Shown piece after piece: positions 48,041-60,616 of a stretch of 64,000 nt of DNA. The position numbers were made by a program, and so were the translations under genes. Below the pieces are notes generated by a model that worked only from the letters and a program-made list of their open reading frames with translations, was not told the DNA's origin and made no database searches. Source of the DNA: Paraphysomonas bandaiensis (lineage: Eukaryota > Chrysophyceae). The DNA lies in assembly GCA_965644295.1 (NCBI GenBank), contig CBFFRP010000242.1, positions 62,001-126,000 on the forward strand. The letters are read 5' to 3'. Numbering within the stretch: the stretch's first letter is position 1; each line of letters starts with the position of its first letter.

Positions 48041-48185
48041 AGTGCCGAAAATGTAACTCAAAATCCAGAGGTTTTAGAAATAAAGTAACAGAACAAAATG
48101 CAAAAAAAGAGTGATCCCGGCCGGAATCGAACCGGCGACCTTTTCGGTGTAAGCGAAACGTGATAACCGCTACACCACGGAACCA
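48041..48185. repeat. Segmental duplication, second copy
   Basis: Second copy of the block at 47641-47785. The part matching the end of the upstream gene is non-coding here, while the tRNA is identical. Confidence 0.85.
48112..48184 (-). tRNA. tRNA-Val (anticodon TAC), second copy
   Basis: Identical in sequence to the tRNA 400 bp to its left, with the same T-rich 3' terminator. It arose by the local duplication. Confidence 0.96.
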
Positions 48186-48284
48186 ATACATTTGAGTGTG
48201 TAAATTATAAGTAATATAATTGTATTATTTTGTGAGATTGAGTCTATAATATAAACAGGAGTGGGTGGAAGGGAAGAAAAATCA

Positions 48285-48357
48285 TGATTCCGGCCGGAAT
48301 CGAACCGGCGACCTTGTCGGTGTTAACGACATGTGATAACCCCTACACCACGGAATC
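48285..48357 (-). tRNA. tRNA-Val (anticodon AAC)
   Basis: 73 nt on the minus strand. The acceptor stem GATTCCG/CGGAATC is fully paired. The anticodon loop is TTAACAC between TGTCG and CGACA, giving AAC, read as inosine-AC after editing. The T arm is the same as in the two neighbours, the discriminator is A, and a TTTTT terminator follows within a few bases. Together with the TAC copies it covers most Val codons. Confidence 0.96.
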
Positions 48358-51300
48358 GTTGTGATATATAAGGAGATAATTATGTAATATAATACTTACT
48401 TTCACATTATATATCGTATTAGGATATACAGTTCAGTCCTCTTGATGCATATGGCTGATATCCCATTAATCGAGTATAAATAACTTACCTCACTACAGAC
48501 CCATATATTCGTTATATTATCCCACACAGGACATCACTGTACAGGGGTATATACCCCAACTATGACGGATCCACTGCTCTTACCGGAGATGTTAACAAGT
48601 AATTATGTTATGTTATAAATCGCTGAGAGTGATATTCTAGTGGCTTCAACGTTGAACCATGACTATATCTTGACGATGATTTTGTATTTGGGTATTTATA
48701 GCTATGTGTCTTCATGTAGATGTATCTCTGTTATTTACTTGTTGGATTTGTGTGTATATTTATATGAAATGGACTGTGCATTATGAACGTTCTATCCTCT
48801 AGTTATATTACTATCATCGCCCCACAAATATAAGTTGCGTCTTTGACTGCTTTCCACTTGATCATACGAAGTGTAGTAAAGCGAATCCACTGTAATTCAC
48901 TGTCATCTATGAACAAATAGTGTAGTGCTACGATGTCGAGCTGCAGACTGTACTGCAGTTGCTATCATGTACGTGTGAACAATGATAGTTGTATTCATTA
49001 GGACATAGCTGACTATAATTTATTAATTTCACAGCACGATGGTGTCATAAGTACATTCTAGGAATGGCAATTACAATCTTTCTACAACAATGAAGAACTC
49101 ATATTTTTATTTACCGATCTAGTTCATGGTCAACGCATGCTGTTTTTGTACCAGTACGTGTTTAAGCGTGTTTGAACACTGACAAATTAAAAGTTACTCA
49201 GTACGTGTGGATACCAAAACTACAATTTACACTTAAGTTATTCTTCTACTCCATCGTTAACAGAAGTCATCAATCTGGGAAGGAAAATGTAGGCATTCGG
49301 TAGGAAGTAGGAAGGGGGGTTTGTTGCCCAGTTAGTGTCAAAATCTTCAAGAGAAGCAACGCTACAGAGATTTTTAACGTTTAAACGAAGGTCTGTTTCT
49401 GTCTAGCACATGTATGAAAGACCCTTGACGGGGTTTGTTGTATGTAGTGATCAATATTCGGATGTGTGGATGTAGTTTCGTGTCACGCGAATCCTGGGAG
49501 TCATAGAATCTTCCGCTTCTCCGCACTTATTGAGATAAACAGGAAATGGACTATCATCTCGGGAGTTGATAGCGATGCATCGATACCAAGATGTGGGATG
49601 GCGTTTCTTTTAGGATCACTACAGAAGTCTCAATCCCATGGGTATGCTGTTGTGTTCAGCATTTGAACGTGAAGATAGCTTCATACTCTGCAAGGGCTAT
49701 CTAGTGTGTATAACGAGTCTGAGACCTACTATACAGAAGATAAATAGCGGTATTTTTATATATAGCTTCATATTGACAGACGGGTACAGGGATGCTGCGA
49801 CTTGAAAATAGAAGGCCCATCCTTGTAGAGAAGGGGCGGTGTTCGAGATCTCAGCGTAGTCTTCAATTTGGGGTTTTGGGGGTGATCGTCCGTAATGGGA
49901 GGCGGTTGGGAAGAAACAGTGGTCTTTGAGGAGGAAGATGGGCTTTAGTATGATGGTTGACCCTTAAAGTATGGGTTGGGGGCGTCACGACGTTTGCGTA
50001 TCACAGAAGAGGAAAGGTGCGGATAGAAGGAGTGTAAATGAAACCATTTAAAGAACTGTGGTCAAGATGCTTTGGTGAGGGTAGTAGTTGTCGTCGTTTA
50101 CTTTGCTTAAGTGTTAGGTAAGATAGCAGATTTGGATAAGGAGAGTTAATGGGGTGAAATTGGAAGTCTAGTGTGCTGATAGGTAGTTCTGAACCAGAAC
50201 TAGGTGTTGTGAGGGGCCAAGGCTTATTTTGCGCGGTGTAAGCGTCATACTTCACTCCGCATTCAAGCAGTGAAAGACGAAGTATGACAAGGTGTTCGTT
50301 ATGTTCGTTCCCACAGTGGAGCAAAATATTTATCAATAAAGATACAAGCAGTACTGTCGTTATCGTCTATAGGCCGTTGTAATGATGGACTAGACGAAGT
50401 TATTCACGGTGAACGTGTCACAGTAAAGAATTCGAAACGGTGTTTGTGGGGGGATAAGAAGTCTGAGTAGCCATGATCTAATACAGTTGAGTTTGCTTTA
50501 ATTTTTTCTCATTCTAATGTAGCTGCTGAAGGAAAGGACAGCGATGAGCGGCGTTCTGGAGAGGATCTGTGTTGGTGATTGCAGCCTCAGTGACTTCCAG
50601 ATGAGCCATTTCGGAGGTGGATACCAGTTGTTGCTGTCGGAGCTACTAATGACAATGGCATTGTGATTACACCTGCTAATAGCAGACGTCTACTGTAGAG
50701 TCTAATTTTCTTCTAACGCAAGGCTGGGACACTGTTCTGCAAGGAGTGTCATGTACATCTATGCTTTCATTATTATTTTTCTTATAGGTAGGTTTTATCG
50801 GAGCAGATAAGATGAACGATTTCCTTCTAGCGAAAGTAACTGTGGAGAAGAAGAGTCCGAGATTAATGCATGTGTTGGATGAGTGTAAACGATATGTTGA
50901 GAGGGGTTATTGAGGAGTCAGTTTGAATTTGTAGCAAATATTAAGAGGAGCCTGTTTCATGCATCAGTGTGATAGATTGTACTTGTGAGACCGGCTCATT
51001 ACCGTAGTGGAACAGATGCAGTATGTTCCGTCCGATAATATTCTGATCACGGTCCTGCTCCACATCGCTCGATGCAAGTGTTGCAATGGCAGTTTTGGCC
51101 ACAGCAACTAAGTATTAAAAATGCAGGTATTGTCTCAAGCAAGAATATCTGAGTATTACACCTCCCATTTTACTACATCATGTTGTAGTTATATTTTTTA
51201 ACCATGGGTTATAAGGAGGTTATATCGCCCCACCATCAATTTTGAAATGAGAGCGAAAGCCAGATTTTTTAAATTTGGACAAGAGACGATACTTCTTACC

Positions 51301-52303
51301 CCTAGGATATATATGTTACAGCTAGTTAAAAATCTAATATCTAGTTATTTGTAGAAGAATCTAATATCCTTGCTGGGAATATATCATTATTACATTACAA
51401 TGTAGAGCGTGCTCTCTGGTTAACATTAAGAAAACAAATAAAATTCAAACTATTGTTTACAATCAAAGGTATCTATACACTATTATATTGAATGTCTGAT
51501 TATTAATAAGCGCAAGCTTGTGCGTAGCCGCGACCAATCTAACAACTCGCGCGACACACTAAGCATAACATGACTCTCATCAAGTTACTATAGCATTCAC
51601 CGATAAGTGCTCAACTCTATACAACACGATTTAGCTACATGAGCATACGACGAGTTGCGTGTTTAAGCTGGATCATACGCTCCTGCCCAATCTACTTGTC
51701 CTAACACAAACAACTTGCGGTCGGTATCTTCGGATTATGTCTCCTGTATATGCGGCAGATCTTTAGAGCCCTCTTCAAGGTGGTGTTCCCAGCAGCAGGT
51801 AGTCTGGAGTGGAGAGAAGAGTAACTCTAGCGCCGGGTCCTCCCATGGTCACGAAGCAGTCTCGCTGCTGGTGCAATTTTGCACACTGACGCATAAACCA
51901 AACATCTACTACCGAAATCTGTTACAAATTTAAGCTGACTCCAATGTCTTCTCTCCATTGTGTGCACTCGTCCAGCACATGTATCCACCTTGCACTCTTC
52001 TCCCGAGTGACTTACACTAGTAGGTAACCGTGCACCTTCCCCGCTCGGATGAAAACCTACTAAAAGCAAAAATAACATAGAAGCACCACAAATGTACCTG
52101 ACGCTACTTGGAGAACAATGCCAGAGCCTTGATATAATCTCAATGACCTGGGTAGGAGAAACCAAGACTAGAGGCAGTAGACGTGTGAGAAGACATGACA
52201 GGTCTAACCACATCATTGCTATGCATCCATGAGAAAAGCTTGACGCATTACCTTGGTCATTCGCATTCAGGTACCAAATAATTTGAACTCATACTCAGCA
52301 TCA
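48358..52303. other. Gene-poor region
   Basis: Nearly 4 kb without a supported gene. The minus frame at 50001-50336 starts INILLHCGNEHNEHLVILRL...LLECG, faintly like one ankyrin repeat, and could be a relic. Frames at 49466-49666 and 51827-52216 have no motif. Parts of 49250-51100 are richer in G than the surroundings, which suggests a different origin or decayed element sequence. Confidence 0.35.
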
Positions 52304-52700
52304 ATCACTCAAAGCAAACGCAGTGAGCAAGCAGAATGTTGATATACCTGATATCTGCTGACTTTAGTTCTTTTTTGAGTTCTTAAGGTGAACATCCCGG
52401 ATGCTTAACTACAGCAGGCAGCCCAATACCCCGGTTACCCTTATGGTGGGCCCTGTCCCGGATGCCCTTGAGGTGGGCCCATTCCCGGATGCTTACTTAT
52501 TCGTCAAGGCCCAAAGACGTCTATACACAAGTGACACTTATTATAGTGTCCCTTGTACCACACAAGCATTTGACTATATGAGTGGGCAGAACAATATCTG
52601 CTGACTATATATGCGGCTCACGTTAGTTTCTCGGAGAAAGATCTCCGGTACTTATCCCCCAGAACACCACGAAAAGGTGCGAGTCCGACTTTGTTGAGGG
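52304..52700 (-). repeat. Dispersed repeat family, copy C
   Basis: Reverse-oriented. It runs from TCACTCAAAGCAAACG through GATATACCTGATATCTGC, the GGGCCC/CCCGGATGC block and the CTTATCCCCCAGAACACCA block, to the left end CTTTGTTGAGGG. It lacks the right third of the family. It lies head to head with copy D. Confidence 0.8.
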
Positions 52701-52983
52701 TATACACTATTATACATGAGCTTATAGGAATTGTAATTATTGTAGATTATCTCAACACAATAATAGATACAACACATGTATGTACCCCTACCATAGAAAG
52801 ATACTGAGGGAGTTGCAACTGCGATGTATTGAAGTTCGTAATAAATAAATGTGAAGATGAATGTGAAAAGTTGTTATTGCACAAGGCTTCTTTTTGTCAT
52901 TGGAATCATTATTACATTTATATGCAACACGCTTAACATCTGCTGGTGTTACGGACTCGAAGAACGCTGTGTGTATGACGTGT

Positions 52984-53423
52984 CCCTCAACAAAGTCGTA
53001 CTCGCACCTTTTCATGGTGTTTTGAGGTATAAATACCGGAGATATTTCTCCGGGAAAGTAACGTGAACCGCATGTATGTATAGTCGGCAGATATTATTCT
53101 ACCCACCCGTAGCCAACTGCTTGTGCGGTACAAGGGCACAAATATATATATAAGTATAGGCCCTGACGAATAATCAGGCATTTGGGAACGAGCCCACCTC
53201 AATGACATCCAGGGTATTGGGTTGCCTACTGGAGTCAAGCATCGGACTGTTAACCTTAAAGACAGAGAGCAAAAGTGGTTGCACGTTGGTGCTTGCGGTG
53301 ACGCACAAGTAGCTTTCGCAGCGCTAAGTAGTAGAATATCAGAGTTAAGCACTAGTTAGGCAAATCGTTTTGGTACATTAATTCTGACTCTTACACGCCT
53401 ATTGCTATCAATCAGACATTCAC
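52984..53423 (+). repeat. Dispersed repeat family, copy D
   Basis: Forward-oriented. It begins TCCCTCAACAAAGTCG and passes through CCGGAGATATTTCTCCGGGAA (itself a short inverted repeat) and GGTGCTTGCGGTGACGCAC. It ends GCCTATTGCTATCAATCAGA followed by CATTCAC. It has both outer ends, about 440 bp, though the CTCAAAGCAAACG block is reduced. Confidence 0.8.
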
Positions 53424-53937
53424 TACTAATGATAGATCGCTTGCACTGATTCAGGAGTGTTTGTTGATCAATTTTAAAAGTTGAGTCATCATAGTGCTAA
53501 CCCTGAAATTTTACAATATAATGAAGTTGGTTGCAAATGGCTGGCAATATAATTATGGTTAAAATAGAAGGTAGTTTCTGCTCAAACCGAATATTGAAGT
53601 AGAATACATATATATTTCCCGCTGCAAATGTGGGCGTTCTGTAGAACCCAATTCAGGCCAAGAAAACTTTTTTTGAGACGAAATGGGGATAATGTATATA
53701 TTACTCAGCATGAAACTCGAACACTTTCGACTACAATGGAAAACTCATTCTCAATACATTCGTCGTTTTCAAAAGACAATACTACTTCGAAGTGATATAA
53801 GCACAACCTCTGTTACTATATTAATCGAAATACCTAAATGCTGTCTACTTATATTCACTCATCTCACACTATAATTTTAAACAAGCTAGCAACCACACTG
53901 CATATGATAATTAGCGTTCGGTTTATTTTTCTGTAGT
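53424..53937. other. Intergenic, no gene seen
   Basis: 3' flank of the UTP12/WDR3 gene; AT-rich with no supported frame. Confidence 0.4.
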
Positions 53938-56900
53938 TCAGTGCTTTCTTGACTTCTTCTTCTTTCTTTTACTGTCATACGCGTTTCCTAATGGGTCTGA
54001 GTTATCGTCTTTAGATATATCAAACATGGAACGCTTTGATTCCACCTCCCGCTGGATGTACTTCATTGTCGCCACATTTGTCCCAATCAAATCCCTAAAC
54101 GACGAGATTGATTCACGCAAGAGAGTCTTCAATTCAGAGATGATATCATGCAGAGAAGGTACTTCTACACCCTCTACATCATCGCTACAGCCTATTTTTG
54201 CAGGCCCCCATATCGTTGAAGTCGATAGAATTCGAGATTGGTGGCAACGGACAAGGAATACCACAGTACGAGCACATATCTCTACATTTAAGTTCGAACG
54301 ACACATCTAGATATCAAGTTAACCCACACAATTCAATTCAATTCATAATGCTCACCATGAGAATAATAAAGAGTAGCCGTTGTACCATGTGAAAAGGAAT
54401 CACCATTAATGCCAACTCCAAATCAGAAGATTTCACACCATCTTTAAGAGTCCAGCACATATACTCTAATGGTGTCATATTCCTCAGTAGCAAACTCGGA
54501 GTTAGTGACGAGCTTGGTTTGTTCACTGCCTTGGCTGCGATTTGCTTCGCATACTCCACTTCTACTAACTCCAACGCTTCCATTATTCTTTCACCACCCT
54601 ACGTCACTACGGTTAGCAACATGTACTTAAAAAGCATTCAGTTTGACAGAAATCAACGCCGAATACATAGCACACAGTTTATGTCGTAGAGAATAATGCA
54701 AGCTACTTTGGTAACTATTATGAGCATCATTGGGACTGATATACCTTGAGACTTTCAATGGACGGCAAGCTGGTGGTAAGGGCAGACCCTTCTGCAGCAC
54801 CAGTGGCATTGTCGTGCTGGTCCCGCTTTTCCATGGATTCATCTACTTGAGCCTCGAGAGCGCGTTCTCTATGTAAAATATCAGACAAACTCGACATTTC
54901 ATAATTCAAAAGGTTGGAATCAGTGCAAAAAATACACTATCAACAATGGTTTACTATGAGCTATATACATGATATATATTCGGGGAAGAATGATTTCGCA
55001 CCTTTCTTCTTCGATAAACACCATGTCTTCAGTTCTTTCCCACATTCGAATGGAGCGATCCTGTCCAGTAGATATCACAAAAGATGCATCAGGTGACACT
55101 GCAAGGGCCCATGCAGAGGAGATGTGGCCAGGCAGGAAAAGGATCTGCTCAAATCTAGTCCAACACACCATTATTACTTTATTCACCAAATTATAATATG
55201 CAAATATTTATCATTATCAATAAATATGTACACTTAAGATGTACTGTTGTCAAGTGATGAGTATACAAAATAGAAACACGTTACCTATCAGCATCCCAGT
55301 ACTTTATATTGCCATCTTTACTACTAGAGAAGAAGTAGTGTGTCTCGGGCTGAAACTTTATTGCAGTCACAGTATCTTCATGGCCCAACAACGATCTAGA
55401 CATCAAGAAAACGTTAGCATATGTATTACTTCCAATTGAGAAATTTGGAAGTAATACAGTTGTGTTGTGCAAAAAATATTGCTAATGCAATCCCCTGTGA
55501 AGTGAAGTGCATTATACCTGTGACAATCACCGAAATCTAACCCCCATATTTTAATTGTCTTGTCAGCCGATCCCGATGCGAGTAGAGACCCATCATAAGA
55601 GATATCCATGCACATGACGGGTAACTTGTGTCCATAACTGCAAGAATGAATTAAATACATTGGGAGCATATTACCCATAAGTGTTTGAAACACACAGAGG
55701 AAAAATGAATGTTAACACTGATCAAAGTGGTCTTACAGAGATAAATAAAACTTCAAGCTATCATTGTAAAACACTTTCACAGTGTGATCCAAAAGCCCAA
55801 CCGCAACCATAAGGCGGTCCACTGATTGACCACGTGATACGGGACTGAAAAATACGAAAAGTTACGAAATTATTCCATTCATGTGGTCATTTTAACAGAT
55901 AATATATGCAACACTCATGGCAATAAAGTACATAGAATCCATATGCACTCATCAATGTCACGTATCACAACTTCTACCTGTAGCAAACGCTCATTACATC
56001 ATGTGTCATCATAAGTTGTCTTGACAATTCAATGCCAAGTACGCCTTTTTCAACCTGTTGCACAGACGAATCGTGACTCAGAACCACCACAATGAATATT
56101 CTCATTACCGTGAAGTCCCAAAATTTCACAACTTTGTCAGCACCGCCAGTCATGAAGGCCTTTCCGTCTGGGGGTTGAATAGCAAGCGACCATATAGCAC
56201 CTTCATGTGCCTCTTCATTTACCACCATTTCACCTGACGCCGCGTCAACAATCTGCATACAGCGAAATAATAAGGTCGCGGTACAATATTCTAGAGTCAT
56301 GCATACGAACAATACGAAAGTAAATTTACCTGCACTCGACCTTCCTTCGTTCCCAGAATAACGTATCTGTTGCCAGTCACGAATGCCATTGTTACACCAT
56401 ATCCTATTATAGCATTCACATAACGAGAAGCAATACATGATAATAGGAGCACGATTCTCATGAACACATGACTGGTATAAAACTCTCGATTCACACAAGT
56501 ATGTGAGAAGTACAGGACAGACTAGTACGAACCAGCAGGGCATGACCGCACGCAGCTATAAGACTTTGAACTCCATATCTTTACACCCTCCGCGCTGCAA
56601 GTGCCAATCTGCAGCCCGTCGGATGATATACACACTGCTCTCACATCGGACCTGTCAGCAATAGCACAACATACTTTAAACTCCTGCACACACTTGTGTA
56701 TACGCATATAGCACAAGTGAAGCATAGACAACAAAATACCTATGACCGTGCAACTCGAGTACCGACTGCTTGGCAAGTGTATATGTCGCTGGTGCATCTT
56801 GTTCAGATGTCCGGGATGCAGAGAGACGAAACACTTCAAGGGTGTTGATAACAGTGGAAACTAGAATGCGTTGAGATCCATCTTTCTCCTTTTGAGGGCT

Positions 56901-58838
56901 GATGAAAAAAGTGACTCCAGCTTCGTAAACGATATAAATTGAGAATCACACCTGAATGCCAAACTTTTCATCTTATGATTGGATTTCACTCTCGTAACGA
57001 CATCAACCATATCAGACAAGATCGTTCCTTCTGATGTATTTTCACCACCATTTTGTGCGGTGTCAATCACTGGTACGGAAGACCCTTCTGTAGCAGCGAG
57101 TTGAGATGATTTTTCTTTCTGGCGCTTCAAGCGGCGCTTTGTTTTCTTCTTGATCTCTTGTGAGGATCGAAGTCGAAACGTCTATTCAAAACATCAATAA
57201 ATATAACACATTTAGAATTTCGTAGAAGAATCGTTTTGTAAGAACATCATCGAAAGCAATAAGTTTCATGAGTAAGAAGTATAGGTTGTCAGTGACAACG
57301 ACAGGGTTGTACCTCAATTGTTTTAGCTGACGTTCCTGTGAGCGCTATTGCCATATCTCCTTCCGGATTGCTAGTCATAGCTGTATGATACCAGTGTCTG
57401 AGATACGAACTAGCGTGTGTAATACATCACACCTGAACATTTTTCGCCTCCCTCACACTGCATGGACCCAACATACACTAAAATCTGGACACAAATTTTA
57501 AAATTGAAAGGGTATCAGACACGAACAATAAGTTTAGACAACAATCTACTAGGAAAACACGATACCTCTTCGTCATCACTCAGTCCAGGTCCTTTGTCAT
57601 TTTCACTTTCATGAGTGTTCTTGACCCTGTAGCCCCTTATCATGTCATCAGAGGAGCCTGTCAACAGTAGTGCCCCCCCAGGTTCATCTTTCCCTTCACT
57701 CGAAGTGGAAGATAGTAGTGCAATGCACCATATTTCACAACGATGTCCTACAATCGTTTGGATGCAGTGTTTGGTGGATAAGTCCCAGACCTGCTCGAAA
57801 AATTATCGCAACACAATAGTGATGGAGTAACTACACAATAATTGGGAATGTAATTCATTAGGATACCACTTCATCGTCATGACGTAACCAGTCCAATAAG
57901 CTCAAAATCAACCACAACTTACCTTTATAAGGGTGTCTTTAGATGACGTGATGAGGTGAGTGGGGGATGTTGTAGTGGAAACAGCGTGGTCGGGACAGAT
58001 AAAGACGCATCCCGTTACAATATCCTTGTGACCACGCAGCTTGCATCGGCCTGCAACACATATCATCAACCATTTTCAAGTTACGATGTTTACTGAGAGT
58101 CAAATACATATATATGAGTGCTGTTATACGGCAATAACACACAATGTCACGGCACCAACAAGCAACATAAAACAACCAGCTAGCAGTATGTTTCCTGAAG
58201 ATACCTGTAAGAGCAACAATGTCCCACACAAATACATCACTGTCGCTGCCACCAGAGGCCAGAAGTGTACCGGATGGGTCATAACTTAATGTATGCACTG
58301 CAGACCTGTGACCCCTTAAAGTTCCCTACGATTTTGTTACACTACTGTTTGAATACATTTATGCGCAGATGCATACCAGTACTATTTTGTTAATGTAGTC
58401 ATACACCACAATTTCTCCGTTGGAGTACCTATTGAACATCGCAATGATGGAAATTATAGTGCAGTACAAACAACATACCCTGCCGCCATTGTTGATCGGT
58501 CTGTACTTCTTGCAATGCATGTCACTGTCCCTTTTAGATGATAAGGGTAGTTTGGATTTTCAGTCGTCAGAGATGCAATCTGATAGAGGCATTAACATAT
58601 ATCTCAATCAACTATGCTGATAAGTGACCTGTTGAGCTTGACGGAGGTTCCAAACGGCAATGTTCTGCAGTGCACCAGATATAGCCAAGTTTCCACTGAT
58701 AAATCAGAACATAAATACAGTATTACAATCATATGATGATAAGCTAGATCACCTCCAGTCATATATGGCATTGCATTGTGGGGTAGATATAACTCCAGTT
58801 GAGCGCGCTGGCTCATACCGCAGATAACTCTTCATCAT
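53938..58838 (-). CDS. UTP12/WDR3 WD40 protein of the U3 snoRNP
   Basis: Twenty-two exons (complement): 58838-58753, 58695-58629, 58579-58479, 58428-58377, 58325-58205, 58050-57923, 57790-57566, 57484-57433, 57380-57313, 57181-56952, 56898-56740, 56651-56533, 56403-56330, 56252-56109, 56054-55978, 55844-55737, 55637-55518, 55395-55285, 55154-55002, 54868-54745, 54598-54356, 54306-53938. They sum to 2931 nt, giving 976 aa. The start [17 protein letters not shown] matches the Dip2/UTP12 N-terminus. Two WD40 propellers follow, with repeats such as [42 protein letters not shown] and [13 protein letters not shown]. The C-terminal UTP12 helical domain includes [20 protein letters not shown] and [21 protein letters not shown]. 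It ends with the basic nucleolar tail [10 protein letters not shown]. It acts in the UTP-B complex of the nucleolar small-subunit processome. Confidence 0.94.
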
Positions 58839-59281
58839 ATTGACAAAGATTTAATCACACTAGTAATAGGTGAGTAATGTAATATATATAACTCGCAATG
58901 GGTGGGTAGCTGATGGTATGACTATGTTAAGTAGAGTTCTCTACCAGTCCGCACCAGTCAATTAAGTCGCTTGGCTGACAGTACACCTCCCTGTCCGACT
59001 ACTCTGTCTCTTGAACTGCTGCTCCTCCTGTTGACATAGTTGTAGTTGAAGAATACAGCACAGTATACGTAGTATGGTAGAGGAAGTTAAGTTGTTGAAG
59101 TATCTGTGTACCGGTATACGGCATGTATGTAGGTGTGGTATTGCAGTGCATGGTAGGATCGGAGTATAAATACGTAGATCTCCATATGATATGCACAGTC
59201 TACACATGCATCACATAAGCTTTATTGCTATTGCATTAGATACTCTGCCCTCTATACTCTATACACTGCACCCATAGGATT
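58839..59281. promoter_or_regulatory. Divergent promoter region
   Basis: 443 bp between the start codons of UTP12/WDR3 (minus) and the APH-like kinase (plus). No named element is visible. Confidence 0.4.
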
Positions 59282-60616
59282 ATGTCAACATTTCACGCAA
59301 ACTCCATCATGACAGAAGACCACGTGACAGACACTCATTGGTTGTCAAGAGTTCTCGGTATTACTGTAAACAGTGTGACTGTAGAAGACATGAGTGGTTC
59401 AGGTAAATTATATATATATCCCTCCTCATGACTTGATTTTAATATAGGAGGAATGTCTGGGCACATGAGAAGATTACGCATAGTGTCAAGTGACAATGAA
59501 GAGACCACTTATGTACTCAAGTCAACACAACAGCGTGGATTGGAGCAGAGTAAGCAATTAGGACTTGCACGTGAAGGGAAATTCTACTGTACATTTTATG
59601 AAAATTTCAAAGAGATATTGCCTGTTGTGAAATATTCCCATGGGGATTTAGAATCAGGTGAGAAGTTTATATTATTTGAGGACCTTTCCGATTCAGTTCA
59701 AACTGGGTATTACTTTGGCCCACATTCTCCACTGAACTGGGGGAAAGACTTGAATGCTGAGAAGAAAGATCTTCATGACGTCACGCTAGAAATGATATTA
59801 GAAGGATCAATGATGTTGGCGGCTCGATATCATGGGATGAATTGGAAAAATGCTTCGTTGCTTGCTGACGATATGTCGTGGCTGAGAGGGTCTGCGTGGA
59901 TAAAAGGAAGAGATGAAACAGGCTGGCAAGGAGGTCAATCATATGTCAAGCACTGTTGGATGAAAACAAAGGCTGAAAAGTTTGGTCAAGCTGATTATAA
60001 AGTCAAATGGAGTCCTTATATGATCGAACTGATTGATACTGCAATGGATAAACTATCGTGGATTCACTTTCAGGAAAGAATTCAGAATGCTCCATGGACC
60101 CTAGTGCACGGAGATTTTCACCCAGCTAATATGATGTGGAGACCCGATGACAAGTGTGCACAGGTTAAAGGCGTTCCCGCAGTGGTGCCAACTACGGAGC
60201 CTGAAGCTGATGGCAATGAGCGGGGGCCGCACCATTCTCATGTGCATCACCGCCACCAGCTACATAATCTCGTACTTCTTGACTGGGAAGTGGTTGGTAT
60301 TGGTAGTGGTGCACAAGATCTTGGTCAATACTTTATATCCCATCTTCACCCCATAGAACGTCGAAAGTATGAGGAGCGTATGATCCGCCTATACTACGCA
60401 CAGTTATTGTCATATGGTGTACAGACAGAAGATTATACCTACGAGATGTGCTGGAAAGAGTATGTTGAAGGCGGATCAGAGAGATGGATTTGGTTACTAG
60501 CTCTGATGACACAAATGTGCCCGGATAACATGATTCAGTATTTTCATGATCAAGTTGAAGCTTTTGCGAGAGATCACCATGTGACACCTCACAATGTTGG
60601 CATGCCTAGACTGTAG
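59282..60616 (+). CDS. Aminoglycoside-phosphotransferase/CHK-like kinase
   Basis: Two exons: 59282-59402 and 59448-60616, together 1290 nt giving 429 aa. It is a small-molecule kinase of the protein-kinase-like fold. An N-lobe Gly-rich segment (GGMSGHMRRLRIV) is followed by YVLKS with the likely ATP-binding Lys. The catalytic Brenner motif is WTLVHGDFHPANMMW, with Asp and Asn of HGDxHxxN. The metal-binding motif is LLDWEVVGIGSGAQDLGQYF, in place of a DFG. A His/Pro-rich, polar insert of about 30 residues lies between these two motifs. Relatives include choline kinase, APH and the CHK (DUF1679, ecdysteroid-kinase-like) groups; the spacing fits the last best. The substrate is unknown, probably a small hydroxylated metabolite in the cytosol. 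Confidence 0.85.

Noticed and set aside
50001-50336. Minus-strand frame with a faint ankyrin-like stretch
   Set aside because: Only one weak repeat-like segment (HCGNEHNEHLVILRL), followed by unrelated Pro/Ser-rich residues. At most a relic.
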